64,000 bases of DNA from Chryseobacterium sp. 7 (GTDB taxonomy: Bacteria; Bacteroidota; Bacteroidia; Flavobacteriales; Weeksellaceae). The stretch lies in contig NZ_RCCA01000001.1 of the NCBI RefSeq assembly GCF_003663845.1, positions 3,720,001 to 3,784,000 of the forward strand, given 5' to 3'. Each line of letters begins with the position of its first letter. The first letter of the stretch is position 1. Below, one piece after another: positions 40,600 to 49,505 of the stretch. The notes under the pieces are model-generated. The model saw nothing but the letters and a program-made list of their open reading frames with translations. It was not told the origin of the DNA and did no database searches. Made by a program: the position numbers and the translations under genes.

Positions 40600-42873
40600 A
40601 TGAAAAGACAACTACTTTCTTTAAGTCTGTTATTCGTCGCTGTTTCAGCAAGTTCCCAGATGAAAAATGCTGAAGCCGACACTATCAGAACCCAGACTAT
40701 TGAGGATATTAATCTTCACAAAACAGGAAATCCTAATCAGGCAAGACCATTATCAACAAAATCTAACCTGACGATAATGGAAACCCCACAGCCTATTGCT
40801 ATTGTTACTCATGAAATTATTGAGCAGCAGCAGGCAAAACAGCTGAGCGATGTTCTTCAGAATATCAATGGAATGTACGTTACTTCTTCAAGAGGAAATT
40901 CCCAGGACAGCTTTGGTGGACGTGGTTTCATTTTAGGAAATGATAATATCTTCAAGAACGGATCAAGGATCAATAGTGGAGTTTTCCCTGAAGTAAGCGG
41001 TCTGGAAAGAGTAGAAGTTTTAAAGGGGGCAAACGCAATGCTTTACGGAAATACGGCTGCCGGAGGTATTATTAATATGATTACAAAAAAACCGAAATTC
41101 AATTTTGGCGGAAGTATAGGATTAAATGGTGGGAGCTGGAATTCTTACAAACCAACAGTGGATGTTTACGGACCATTATCCAAGCATGCTGCTTTCAGAA
41201 TAAACGGGGCTTATGAATATGCTGAAAGCTTCAGAGATGTTGTACAATCCGAAAAATATTACTTCAACCCTTCATTTTTATTTAATTTAAGTGAAAAATC
41301 TCAATTAATTGTAGAGGCAGATTACCTTAAGAATAATTTCACACCTGATTTTGGTCTTGGATCGATTACTGAAAAAGACCAAAGCTATAGATTGAATGAT
41401 AATATTTCCAGAAATGTTTTCTTCGGAACTGACTGGCAATATCAAAATGTACAGCAAGCTTCTACAAACGTAACGTTTAATCACCAGTTCAACGAAAGAT
41501 GGTCTTTAAATGCTACAGCTTCTTACCAAAACTATACTAAAGATTATTTTTCTTCTGAAAGAGTACAATGGGGCTACAGCTCACCTACTGCTACAAGACT
41601 TTCATGGAACAGACCTTTTGGTAAAACATACAATGAACAAAACTATACTTCTGCGCAGGTAAACTTAAACGGTGAATTCAACACAGGGAAAATCAACCAT
41701 AAAGTTTTAATTGGTTCTGATGCAGATTACAGCCAGGCAGATGCTTATGCATATACTTTAGCTGCAACTTCTAATATTTTATATTTAGATGATCCTTCAA
41801 CATGGGGAAGTATTAGCATGCCAAATTCTACTCTGAATACAAGAACTAGAATCAACACAAGAAGAATCGGAATATACGCACAGGATTTCATCAGCTTAAC
41901 AAAACAGCTTAAAGTTATTGCTGGTTTAAGATGGTCTTATGTAGAGAATATGCCTACATTAACTACTCGTTTTACATTAAATGATAAATTTGAAGTAGCA
42001 AATTCTTCAACGGCGGATAATGCATTTTCTCCAAAAGTAGGTTTGGTTTATGCTCCCAATGAAAACCTTTCAGTATTTGCAACCTATACAAATTCATTTG
42101 CTTCCAATGCAGGATATACTTCAGATCAGTTTGGTACAGTAAATACCAACCAATCTGTTGCGCAGGTTCAAAATCAGTTAAATGCTTTATCAAAACAAAG
42201 CATAAAACCATCCACAGTAGATCAATACGAAATTGGGGTTAAAAAGAATTTCTGGAACAATGCTTTAGCAGTTAACCTTACGGCTTACCAGATTATGTAC
42301 AATAATTATTATCAGACTTATTGGTTTGCTTCTACTCCAAACGGAACTCCGGTAAATGCTACAGACGCGAATCTTAAAGAATTTGCAGGAAATATGAGAA
42401 GCCGTGGTGTAGAGCTGGACATTACAGGAAATCCAACGGAAAACTTATCCATCATCGGAGGTTTCTCTTATAACAATTCTGTTTATACAGACACTCCTGA
42501 AAAGGGATATGTTGAAAACCAAAGACTGGTAAGAACGCCTGCTACAACAGCAAATGCTTCCGTTTTCTATAAATTTACAAACTATGTAAAAGGGTTGAAA
42601 ATTGGAGCCGGAGTTTACTACATCGGAGACAGAATCGCTGGATGGAATGATACAAAATCAACCAATACAAGCAGAAACAATGTGAGCAGAATGTTTGATC
42701 TAAAAGATTACACCACTGTTTCCGTTTCAGTTGGCTACGAGTGGAATAAATTCTCTATTCAAGGGAAAGTGGGTAACTTATTTGATGTTGTAAACTATAA
42801 TGTTCACGAAAACTATTCAGTGAATCCAATTACACCAAGAAACTATTATTTCACGCTGACATACAGACTTTAA
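40600..42873 (+). CDS. TonB-dependent siderophore receptor
   Basis: A 757-residue outer-membrane receptor that imports ferric siderophores with energy from TonB. Signal peptide MKRQLLSLSLLFVAVSASSQ, plug domain about 35-190 (METPQPIAIVTHEIIEQQQ, DSFGGRGFILGNDNIFKNG, VEVLKGANAMLYGNTAAGG), then the 22-strand barrel ending in YYFTLTYRL. The plug words are those of the FhuA/FecA/FoxA-like siderophore receptors (TIGR01783 type), and no N-terminal signalling domain is present. The ligand is not decided. A PepSY protein follows, as is usual. Confidence 0.93.
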   Translation: MKRQLLSLSLLFVAVSASSQMKNAEADTIRTQTIEDINLHKTGNPNQARPLSTKSNLTIMETPQPIAIVTHEIIEQQQAKQLSDVLQNINGMYVTSSRGNSQDSFGGRGFILGNDNIFKNGSRINSGVFPEVSGLERVEVLKGANAMLYGNTAAGGIINMITKKPKFNFGGSIGLNGGSWNSYKPTVDVYGPLSKHAAFRINGAYEYAESFRDVVQSEKYYFNPSFLFNLSEKSQLIVEADYLKNNFTPDFGLGSITEKDQSYRLNDNISRNVFFGTDWQYQNVQQASTNVTFNHQFNERWSLNATASYQNYTKDYFSSERVQWGYSSPTATRLSWNRPFGKTYNEQNYTSAQVNLNGEFNTGKINHKVLIGSDADYSQADAYAYTLAATSNILYLDDPSTWGSISMPNSTLNTRTRINTRRIGIYAQDFISLTKQLKVIAGLRWSYVENMPTLTTRFTLNDKFEVANSSTADNAFSPKVGLVYAPNENLSVFATYTNSFASNAGYTSDQFGTVNTNQSVAQVQNQLNALSKQSIKPSTVDQYEIGVKKNFWNNALAVNLTAYQIMYNNYYQTYWFASTPNGTPVNATDANLKEFAGNMRSRGVELDITGNPTENLSIIGGFSYNNSVYTDTPEKGYVENQRLVRTPATTANASVFYKFTNYVKGLKIGAGVYYIGDRIAGWNDTKSTNTSRNNVSRMFDLKDYTTVSVSVGYEWNKFSIQGKVGNLFDVVNYNVHENYSVNPITPRNYYFTLTYRL

Positions 42874-42900
42874 AAGTCTTTATATAATAATTCTTTCATG

Positions 42901-42936
42901 AAAAGTGGAAATTGCAATGTTGCAGTTTCCACTTTT
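42901..42936. terminator. Stem-loop between receptor and PepSY genes
   Basis: AAAAGTGGAAA (42901-42911) pairs with TTTCCACTTTT (42926-42936); the inner bases TTGCA/TGCAG pair partly. The T-run is short, so it may be a weak terminator or an mRNA-stabilising stem that lowers downstream expression. Confidence 0.6.
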
Positions 42937-42968
42937 GAAATTTTAAAACAAAAACAAAACAAAAAGAT

Positions 42969-43484
42969 ATGGATAAGATTAAAGACACAAGAAGCTTCAT
43001 GAGAATTACACACCGTTATCTGGGATATTTTCTTGCCGGGATCATGGCTGTATATTCTTTAAGTGGGATTCTTCTGGTGTACAGAGACACAGATTTTCTG
43101 AAGAACGAAAAGAAGTATGAAAAAAGCATCGCAGCCAATCTTTCTGAGAAAGAACTGAAAAAAGAGCTGAAGATGAAAGGTCTGGAAGTGGAAAAAACAG
43201 AAGGAAGCGTTCTTTATTTTAAACAGGGAACTTACGACAGCGCCACAGGAAAAGCAAAATATACCAAAAAGGAATTGCCTTTCGTACTGGATAAGATGGT
43301 TTCTCTTCACAAGTCACAATCCAAAGATGCTATCTCTCCTTTAAGCGTATTCTTCGGGGTTTCTCTTTTCTTTTTTGTGATTTCCAGCTTCTGGATGTTT
43401 AATCCTAAAACAAAAGCATTCAAACGTGGTATCAAGTTTACTATTGCAGGATTAATTATTTCTCTTATTCTTTTATTTATTTAA
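42969..43484 (+). CDS. PepSY-associated membrane protein
   Basis: A 171-residue protein with an N-terminal membrane helix (about 14-36), a periplasmic part with Lys-rich helices, and two C-terminal membrane helices (about 120-140 and 150-170). MRITHRYLGYFLAGIMAVYSLSG-like residues carry the HRYLG motif of PepSY-TM proteins. Relatives beside siderophore receptors are thought to reduce or release iron at the inner membrane; that is inference. It is 95 bp downstream of the receptor and probably cotranscribed through the stem-loop. Confidence 0.8.
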   Translation: MDKIKDTRSFMRITHRYLGYFLAGIMAVYSLSGILLVYRDTDFLKNEKKYEKSIAANLSEKELKKELKMKGLEVEKTEGSVLYFKQGTYDSATGKAKYTKKELPFVLDKMVSLHKSQSKDAISPLSVFFGVSLFFFVISSFWMFNPKTKAFKRGIKFTIAGLIISLILLFI

Positions 43485-43751
43485 AATAATCAGGAAACTA
43501 CGCAAAGAAAAAAAGCATTTTGGAAGATTAATGATCTGACAACTATTTTTATCATTTTCATTTTAAAACCTCTGTTTTATTTTCTTTATGTTTACAGAAT
43601 TCTCAATGAATATGTTAAAAAAATAATATATATATCCTTAATTACATTAACGTTTATTTAGAAAAATTACCTAAAATTAAGATTATGGCACATTTATTGT
43701 TTTTTCTATAATTCGTGAATAATAAACATTTAATTATTAAAATAATAAATT

Positions 43752-44342
43752 ATGAAAAAACTTATTTTAACAGGGATATTAGCCGTAGCAGGCTTAACAG
43801 CAACTGCAAACGCTCAGATTCAGAAAGGTAATTGGATGGTAGGTGGTAACCTTGCAGGAGCCAACTTCGGTTTAAACAAAGGAGGTGGTTATGATTTTAA
43901 TATTCAGCCTAAAGGAGCCTATTTCATTGAAGACAATGTTGCATTAGGAGGTTATGTAGATTTAGGTTTCAAAGGAGCTAAAGATGCACCAACTACTTTT
44001 ACATATAACGTAGGGGCATTAGGACGTTACTATCTTAACCCGGGAGAGCAAGGTGTAAATAACCTGCTACACCACGGAAGATGGTTCTTAGAAGGTAACT
44101 TAGGTATAGGAGGTACATCTATCTCTAAAGGAGGGTCTTCTTCCAACGGTCTTAACTTTGGATTCGGACCTGGTTATTCTTACTTCATCACTCCGAACAT
44201 CGGATTGGAAGGTTTAGTAAAATATGATGCTAACGCAGGATTCGGAAGCGGTGGATATACAAACAAAATTACTTTTGGTTTAGGATTCCAGATTTATCTT
44301 CCAACCTCTAAAGGTAAGCAAATCATCAACGACGTTAAGTAA
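43752..44342 (+). CDS. Small outer-membrane beta-barrel protein
   Basis: A 196-residue protein: signal peptide MKKLILTGILAVAGLTATANAQ, then eight or so amphipathic strands rich in Gly, Asn and aromatic residues (GNWMVGGNLAGANFGLN, GLGFQIYLP), as in OmpX/OprF-like porin-family barrels. Codon use looks like that of a well expressed gene. A strong bidirectional terminator follows. 267 bp upstream hold no gene that I could see, only AT-rich sequence. Confidence 0.8.
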   Translation: MKKLILTGILAVAGLTATANAQIQKGNWMVGGNLAGANFGLNKGGGYDFNIQPKGAYFIEDNVALGGYVDLGFKGAKDAPTTFTYNVGALGRYYLNPGEQGVNNLLHHGRWFLEGNLGIGGTSISKGGSSSNGLNFGFGPGYSYFITPNIGLEGLVKYDANAGFGSGGYTNKITFGLGFQIYLPTSKGKQIINDVK

Positions 44343-44367
44343 TCACTGAAATACTTATAAAAAAATG

Positions 44368-44400
44368 AAATCGCCTCGAAAAATTTTTCGAGGCGATTTT
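44368..44400. terminator. Bidirectional terminator, porin/peroxiredoxin genes
   Basis: AAATCGCCTCGAAAAA pairs with TTTTTCGAGGCGATTT, a long, nearly perfect stem between convergent genes. Confidence 0.9.
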
Positions 44401-44438
44401 CGTACAAATTAAAACTAAACTATAAAAAATCAAATAAA

Positions 44439-45074
44439 TCATGCATTAGGCTGTGGGGTGTATCTTAAGTACGGTTTTATTTCCGTTACACCTTTTGGGA
44501 ATATCTCTCTGGCCTCCTCTGTAGAAATAGTAGGCGGAATAATAACATCTTCCCCATTTTCCCAGTTAACAGGCGTAGCCACGCGATAGTTATCCACCAG
44601 CTGTAAAGAATCCAGCACTCTAAGGATCTCTTCAAAATTCCTTCCTGTGGAGGCTGGGTAGGTAATAATCAGTCTTACTTTTTTAGAGGGATCAATGATC
44701 AGGAGAGAACGTACAGTGGCAGTTGCAGACGCATTCGGATGAATAAAATCATACAGCTCGGAAACTTTTTTGTCTTTATCTGCAATAATAGGAAACAGAA
44801 CAGTCGTATTCTGGGTTTCATTAATATCTTTCACCCAGTTTTGATGATCTTCTACCCCATCTACACTCAAAGCAATTACTTTGGTTCCTCTGGCATCAAA
44901 TTCAGACTGCAGTTTAGCAGTATATCCCAGCTCTGTAGTACATACCGGCGTATAATCTGCAGGATGCGAAAACAGAATTCCCCAGGAATCTCCCAGATAA
45001 TTATAAAAATTAATGTCACCTACAGATGACTCTGCCTGAAAGTTGGGTGCTGTATCTCCTAGTTTGATTGACAT
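44439..45074 (-). CDS. 1-Cys peroxiredoxin (Prx6 type)
   Basis: A 211-residue cytoplasmic peroxidase that reduces hydrogen peroxide and organic peroxides. The peroxidatic cysteine C45 sits in SHPADYTPVCTTELG, the Prx6-subfamily wording, and it is the only cysteine in the protein. The C-terminal dimerisation region (VNWENGEDVIIPPT) is also typical of Prx6. A promoter with a perfect dyad operator lies 17-37 bp upstream, so expression is probably controlled, perhaps by a peroxide-sensing repressor. Confidence 0.92.
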   Translation of the reverse strand: MSIKLGDTAPNFQAESSVGDINFYNYLGDSWGILFSHPADYTPVCTTELGYTAKLQSEFDARGTKVIALSVDGVEDHQNWVKDINETQNTTVLFPIIADKDKKVSELYDFIHPNASATATVRSLLIIDPSKKVRLIITYPASTGRNFEEILRVLDSLQLVDNYRVATPVNWENGEDVIIPPTISTEEAREIFPKGVTEIKPYLRYTPQPNA

Positions 45075-45090
45075 ATTGTTCTTTCTTTAT

Positions 45091-45111
45091 AGTCTACAAA
45101 TTTAGTAGACT
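45091..45111. promoter_or_regulatory. Dyad operator over the peroxiredoxin promoter
   Basis: AGTCTAC (45091-45097) and GTAGACT (45105-45111) are perfect inverse copies with a 7-bp spacer. The spacer holds the -7 element TAAATTTG (45104-45097, minus strand); TTG of the -33 element is at 45126-45124, 19 bp away. A bound dimer would block the polymerase. Confidence 0.65.
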
Positions 45112-45169
45112 TTTTGGAACTGGCAAATTTTTTGATGAAAATTTATATATTTAATTAAAATTTTTATTC

Positions 45170-46057
45170 ATGGAGAAAACGAGCCTCAGGTATGTAGATG
45201 TGGTTTATAAAGTATTGGAAAGTTGGTATGTGACATTTGCTGCGCTTACTCCCAAACTGATTGTCGGAATTTTAGTGTTTACATTTTTTCTGATTACCAG
45301 TAAATATTTAAGCAAAGGAGCTGTAAAGCTATTTCATAAATTTTTCCCGAAAAGTCAAAAAGAAAGTTCATTAGTTACCTTGATCAGTATTTTCAGATTC
45401 CTGATTATGCTGATGGGAACTTTTATTGCTCTTGAAATAATGGGTTTCAGCGGTTTTCTCTGGAAGTTTATCGGAAGTTTAGGAGTTGCCGGGGTTATTG
45501 CCGGGGTTGCTTTGAAAGATCTTGTTTCCAGTATTTTCTCCGGAATGCTGATTGGTATTGATAAAGCTTATAAAGTGGGAGATTATATTACCATTGGAGC
45601 ACATTCTGGTACAGTGCAGGAAATTGGTTTTTTAACCACAAAACTTCTTACTGATGATGGAAAGAAGGCATATATTCCCAATCAGGTTGTTTTCAATGCT
45701 CCTTTCTACAATATTACCGCTTCACCACAACGCAGGATTATTTTAAATTTTGAAATTCCGGCGGATGAAGATATCACAAAAGCACAGAAAGGAATTATGG
45801 AGGTAATTAAAAACCTTGATAATGTGGATAAGCTGGACACTATAGAAGTAATTTTTACAGACCTTAAACAGGGAGCATTTAACCTACAGGTAAAATTCTG
45901 GATAAAAGTAGGTGCTAATCTTGCTCAAATAAGAAGTAAGGCCTATTTAGGGATTAAAGACCGTTTTGATACGGATAAAATTCAGCTGGTAACGCCTACA
46001 AGTATTAGTATTACAAGCGGAGAGAATATTTTACCGGAAAGCCATCAGGATAAGTAA
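45170..46057 (+). CDS. MscS-family mechanosensitive channel
   Basis: A 295-residue inner-membrane channel that releases solutes on osmotic downshock. Three membrane segments lie at about 20-45, 68-92 and 98-125; the third is the pore helix with IGSLGVAGVIAGVALKDLVSS, followed by the beta domain YKVGDYITIGAHSGTVQEIG. The length fits the small MscS type. It is monocistronic with a terminator. Confidence 0.92.
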   Translation: MEKTSLRYVDVVYKVLESWYVTFAALTPKLIVGILVFTFFLITSKYLSKGAVKLFHKFFPKSQKESSLVTLISIFRFLIMLMGTFIALEIMGFSGFLWKFIGSLGVAGVIAGVALKDLVSSIFSGMLIGIDKAYKVGDYITIGAHSGTVQEIGFLTTKLLTDDGKKAYIPNQVVFNAPFYNITASPQRRIILNFEIPADEDITKAQKGIMEVIKNLDNVDKLDTIEVIFTDLKQGAFNLQVKFWIKVGANLAQIRSKAYLGIKDRFDTDKIQLVTPTSISITSGENILPESHQDK

Positions 46058-46076
46058 AATCATTTAAAAATATAAG

Positions 46077-46107
46077 GACCATTTCAAATATTGAAGTGGT
46101 CTTTTTT
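46077..46107 (+). terminator. Terminator after the MscS gene
   Basis: GACCATTTCA pairs with TGAAGTGGTC (one G-U pair) around AATAT, then T6. Confidence 0.85.
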
Positions 46108-46119
46108 ATGAGGATTAAC

Positions 46120-46420
46120 AGAGGAGATAAATATAAACCTATAAGGTTTGGGATTCACAAAGGCACAATTTTTCCCTCTTAATATCTTTTAATTAAGAAG
46201 CACCTCACACTGATTTTGTAGATGAAACTCTATTCATAAAGGCTAGATACCGCAAAGGCGCAATTAATCTCCCTCTCTACTATTTCAATTTTAAGACGCA
46301 AGGATTTTATCTCCGATAAAATTACATCCTGTATATCACATATTAATTCTTTAGGTGATATGGATCTTAATAAAAATCTGTGGGATTTGCGTGATCTGTG
46401 GTAAAATTTAATCCAAGAAA
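46120..46420. repeat. Region of degenerate intergenic repeats
   Basis: About 300 bp without a gene. It contains GGATTCACAAAGGCACAATT (46151-46170) and the related ATACCGCAAAGGCGCAATT (46247-46265), GACGCAAGGATTTTATC (about 46294-46311), and AAATCTGTGGGATTTGCG with GTGATCTGTGG (46374-46401). These words resemble short repeats scattered through Bacteroidota genomes and look like decayed copies of two or three families. Confidence 0.55.
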
Positions 46421-46461
46421 ATTCTTACAAAAAAATTTATACTTCCAGATTTAGAAACAAA

Positions 46462-46492
46462 AAAAACCGTCCCAAAAAATGAAACGGTTTTT
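46462..46492 (-). terminator. sucC terminator
   Basis: AAAACCGT and ACGGTTTT flank a loop; A-run on the left gives the T-run on the minus strand. Confidence 0.75.
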
Positions 46493-46515
46493 CTTATTTA
46501 TCTGAAAATTTTAGA

Positions 46516-47706
46516 TTAAGCTAAAACTTCTTTTACTTTGTTTGCAGCTTCTTCTAAAGTAATTGCAGAGTGTACAGGAAGACCAGACTCGTCAATTAAT
46601 TTTTTAGCTTCCACAGCGTTAGTTCCCTGTAATCTTACGATCAATGGAACCGGAAGGCTACCCATAGCTTTGTAAGCATCTACAACCCCCTGAGCAACTC
46701 TGTCACATCTTACGATACCTCCGAAGATATTGATCAAGATAGCTTTTACGTTTGGATCTCTTAAGATGATTCCGAAAGCAGTCTGTACTCTCTGAGCATC
46801 TGCAGTACCACCTACGTCAAGGAAGTTAGCTGGGTTACCACCAGATAATTTGATGATATCCATAGTTGCCATTGCAAGACCAGCACCGTTTACCATACAA
46901 GCAACGTTACCGTCTAGTTTTACGAAGTTAAGACCAGCTTCACCAGCTTCTACATCCATTGGATCTTCTTCTCTTGTATCTCTAAGCTCAGCTAAGTCTT
47001 TGTGACGGAACAATGAGTTGTCATCCAAAGTTACTTTAGCATCTACAGCGATAATTTTGTTATCAGAAGTTTTTAATACAGGGTTGATTTCGAAAAGAGA
47101 AGCATCAATTCCTGTGTAAGCATTGTAAAGAGAAGAAATAAATTTCACAAATTCTTTGAATGCATTTCCTTCAAGACCTAGGTTGAAAGCAATTTTTCTA
47201 GCCTGGAAACCTTGAAGACCGATTGCTGGATCAATTAATTCATTGTGGATCAAATGAGGAGTTACTTCAGCAACGTGCTCAATATCCATACCACCTTCAG
47301 TAGAATATACGATTGTATTTTTCCCTTCAGCTCTATCTAAAAGAATAGAAACATAAAATTCTTTAGTTTCAGATTCTCCAGGATAATAAACATCTTCTGC
47401 AACCAAAACAGAGTGTACTTTTTTACCTTCAGCAGAAGTTTGTGGAGTTACCAACTGCATTCCGATGATATTCTGAGCGTTTTCTTTAAGTTTATCCATG
47501 TTTGGAGAAAACTTAACACCCCCACCTTTACCACGACCACCTGCGTGAATCTGTGCTTTTACAACCCAAGCCTGTGCTCCGGTTTCAGCAGTCAATTTTT
47601 CAGCAGCTGCTACAGCTTCATCTACGTTGTTTGCAACGAAACCACGTTGGATAGCTACTCCATACTTTGATAAAATCTCTTTTGATTGATACTCGTGAAG
47701 ATTCAT
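46516..47706 (-). CDS. sucC: Succinate-CoA ligase [ADP-forming] subunit beta
   Basis: Couples succinyl-CoA hydrolysis to ATP formation in the TCA cycle, as the beta part of an alpha/beta enzyme. The 396-residue protein opens MNLHEYQSKEILSKYGV and has the ATP-grasp KAQIHAGGRGKGGGV segment, EINPV and NIFGGIVRCD (succinyl-binding loop). The alpha subunit gene sucD is not adjacent, which is common in Flavobacteriia. Confidence 0.96.
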   Translation of the reverse strand: MNLHEYQSKEILSKYGVAIQRGFVANNVDEAVAAAEKLTAETGAQAWVVKAQIHAGGRGKGGGVKFSPNMDKLKENAQNIIGMQLVTPQTSAEGKKVHSVLVAEDVYYPGESETKEFYVSILLDRAEGKNTIVYSTEGGMDIEHVAEVTPHLIHNELIDPAIGLQGFQARKIAFNLGLEGNAFKEFVKFISSLYNAYTGIDASLFEINPVLKTSDNKIIAVDAKVTLDDNSLFRHKDLAELRDTREEDPMDVEAGEAGLNFVKLDGNVACMVNGAGLAMATMDIIKLSGGNPANFLDVGGTADAQRVQTAFGIILRDPNVKAILINIFGGIVRCDRVAQGVVDAYKAMGSLPVPLIVRLQGTNAVEAKKLIDESGLPVHSAITLEEAANKVKEVLA

Positions 47707-47744
47707 ATTATTTTTATTATTTTATTTTAATATTTAAAGGTTGA

Positions 47745-47774
47745 CAAATTTACTAAAAAGACACGGAAGTTCAA
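47745..47774 (-). promoter_or_regulatory. sucC promoter
   Basis: On the minus strand TTG (47774-47772), 19 bp, TAAATTTG (47752-47745). The leader is about 35 nt. Confidence 0.7.
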
Positions 47775-47837
47775 GTTTATTGACTTAAAAATTAAAGTCT
47801 GATGGACTTGATTTTTAACATATCCGTCTATTTTCCT

Positions 47838-49115
47838 TTATTCTTCCGCTAATTTCTCAGACTGCGATCCGATAAACGGAATTTTCGGAGCCAGGAAATA
47901 TCCGGTAAGGCTGGCAAATAATATCGGAACAAAATAGGTAAATCCGGTAAGTGTTCCTAAAATAATCGTTGTACTCATCGGGGTTCTTGTCACACATGCA
48001 TTGATAGCTGCCATACAGCTTACAATGGCTAAAGTGGTATCTACTACCGGAAATAGATTATGAATAATCAGTCCCAATGTAGTTCCTACAAAGAACAAAG
48101 GAATAATGAAACCTCCTCTCCATCCGGAAGTTACTGTAATAGCTATAGCTAATATTTTAAACACAAGAATCAGGATTAAAAAATTCAGTCCGAAATTCCC
48201 TCCGATCAGCTGATTGATTTCATTATGTCCGAAGTATCTTGTAATGGGGAAATTATAAGCGATAATTCCTAAAATAATTCCACCTACGAATGTTTTAATA
48301 TAAATCGGAAATTTTCTGTATTCAAAAATCTTTTTAAAAAATTTGACTACAAAAATGAAAATCCAGCCGAATAAAGTTCCTACAATTCCAAATGCAGTAG
48401 CATAAGCAAAATCATAGACTCCTGTATAATGGTAAGCTTTTAAATCCCATGTTGCCCCGATTCCCAAATGAATAATCAAAGCAAACATCAGATAACTGAA
48501 ACAGCTGGCTACCAAAGCAGGAATAATAGCTTTATAATATTCTACAGCATGTTTGTGATGCAGAATTTCCAGAGAAAAAAGGCTTCCTCCAAGCGGAGCA
48601 CCGAATAATGCCGTAAAACCGGATGCCATACCGGCAATACTCAAAGACCTCAGCTCTTCCCCTTTCAGCCTGAAAATTTTTCCAAGCCAGGTTCCCGTAG
48701 ATCCGGTGACTTGTACCAATGGTGCTTCAGGACCTAAACTTCCCCCAGAAGCTACACAAAAGAGTGAAGAAAGAATCATGGAAGGATTATTCTTCGGTTC
48801 CAGTTTTCCTTTATTGAATCGGATGTTATTAACAATCAAATGAATTTCTCCCGGATCACCAATAAAATGAATCACCAATCCAGCCAGCAAACCACAGATT
48901 GCCATGGTTGGAATTACCTGCCAGCCTTGAAATCCGGCTAAAAATTCTGTAAAATGTTCCAGTACGATCCAATATCCTCCGGCGATAATTCCGCCCACAA
49001 GACCTGTAACCGCCCACATAAAAAAAGTACGGCTGAACACAAACGGGTTGAATCTGATAGGTTGATCTAAGAGATTGAATGTTCGTATTAACCGTCTTCT
49101 TCTGTTAATCTTCAT
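47838..49115 (-). CDS. ClC-family chloride channel or antiporter
   Basis: A 425-residue polytopic membrane protein with about ten hydrophobic helices. The chloride-binding wording is seen as GGSLGPEAPLVQVTG (family GxGPE) and GWRGGFIIPLFFVG (GxFxP type). No C-terminal CBS domains are present. The Glu of the gating position is in the GPE motif. It is the last gene of a minus-strand operon with HMG-CoA reductase at its head; 2 bp separate it from DUF423. Confidence 0.88.
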   Translation of the reverse strand: MKINRRRRLIRTFNLLDQPIRFNPFVFSRTFFMWAVTGLVGGIIAGGYWIVLEHFTEFLAGFQGWQVIPTMAICGLLAGLVIHFIGDPGEIHLIVNNIRFNKGKLEPKNNPSMILSSLFCVASGGSLGPEAPLVQVTGSTGTWLGKIFRLKGEELRSLSIAGMASGFTALFGAPLGGSLFSLEILHHKHAVEYYKAIIPALVASCFSYLMFALIIHLGIGATWDLKAYHYTGVYDFAYATAFGIVGTLFGWIFIFVVKFFKKIFEYRKFPIYIKTFVGGIILGIIAYNFPITRYFGHNEINQLIGGNFGLNFLILILVFKILAIAITVTSGWRGGFIIPLFFVGTTLGLIIHNLFPVVDTTLAIVSCMAAINACVTRTPMSTTIILGTLTGFTYFVPILFASLTGYFLAPKIPFIGSQSEKLAEE

Positions 49116-49117
49116 TC

Positions 49118-49504
49118 TTATATTCTGTTTTTAGCAAAATATAAGATCAGCATCCCCCAGCTTAAGATCATCATCAGACCTCCAAGCGGAGTGATAGGGC
49201 CTAAGAATTTAAGATTCATTCCCAGATAATCTTGCATGCTCAGGAAATAGATACTTACGGAGAATAAAAGTGTTCCTGCAATCATTAAAATGGAAGTCCA
49301 TTTCTCCGCAGAGGTTTCGAATTTTAAGATATACCCGATGATCAGCAGGAAAAAAGCTGCATACATCTGGTATCTTACTCCTGTTTCAAAACTTTCCAGT
49401 CTTTCCACGGCTAATATTTTCTTTAAAGCGTGCGCTCCGAATGCACCCAGGATTACAGAAACCATTCCGTAAACGGTTCCAAAAACTAAAGTAATTGTTT
49501 TCAT
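49118..49504 (-). CDS. DUF423 family membrane protein
   Basis: A 128-residue protein with four membrane helices. It starts ITLVFGTVYGMVSVILGAFGAHALKK, the family signature GAFGAHALK being intact, and ends with the LGPITPLGGLMMILSW helix. Function of the family is unknown. It lies 1 bp after the stop of the upstream exported protein gene, in the same operon. Confidence 0.9.
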   Translation of the reverse strand: MKTITLVFGTVYGMVSVILGAFGAHALKKILAVERLESFETGVRYQMYAAFFLLIIGYILKFETSAEKWTSILMIAGTLLFSVSIYFLSMQDYLGMNLKFLGPITPLGGLMMILSWGMLILYFAKNRI

Positions 49505-49505
49505 T

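Noticed and set aside
46120..46420. Possible CRISPR array because of repeated short words
   Set aside because: The repeats are imperfect, of different families and irregularly spaced, without cas genes.
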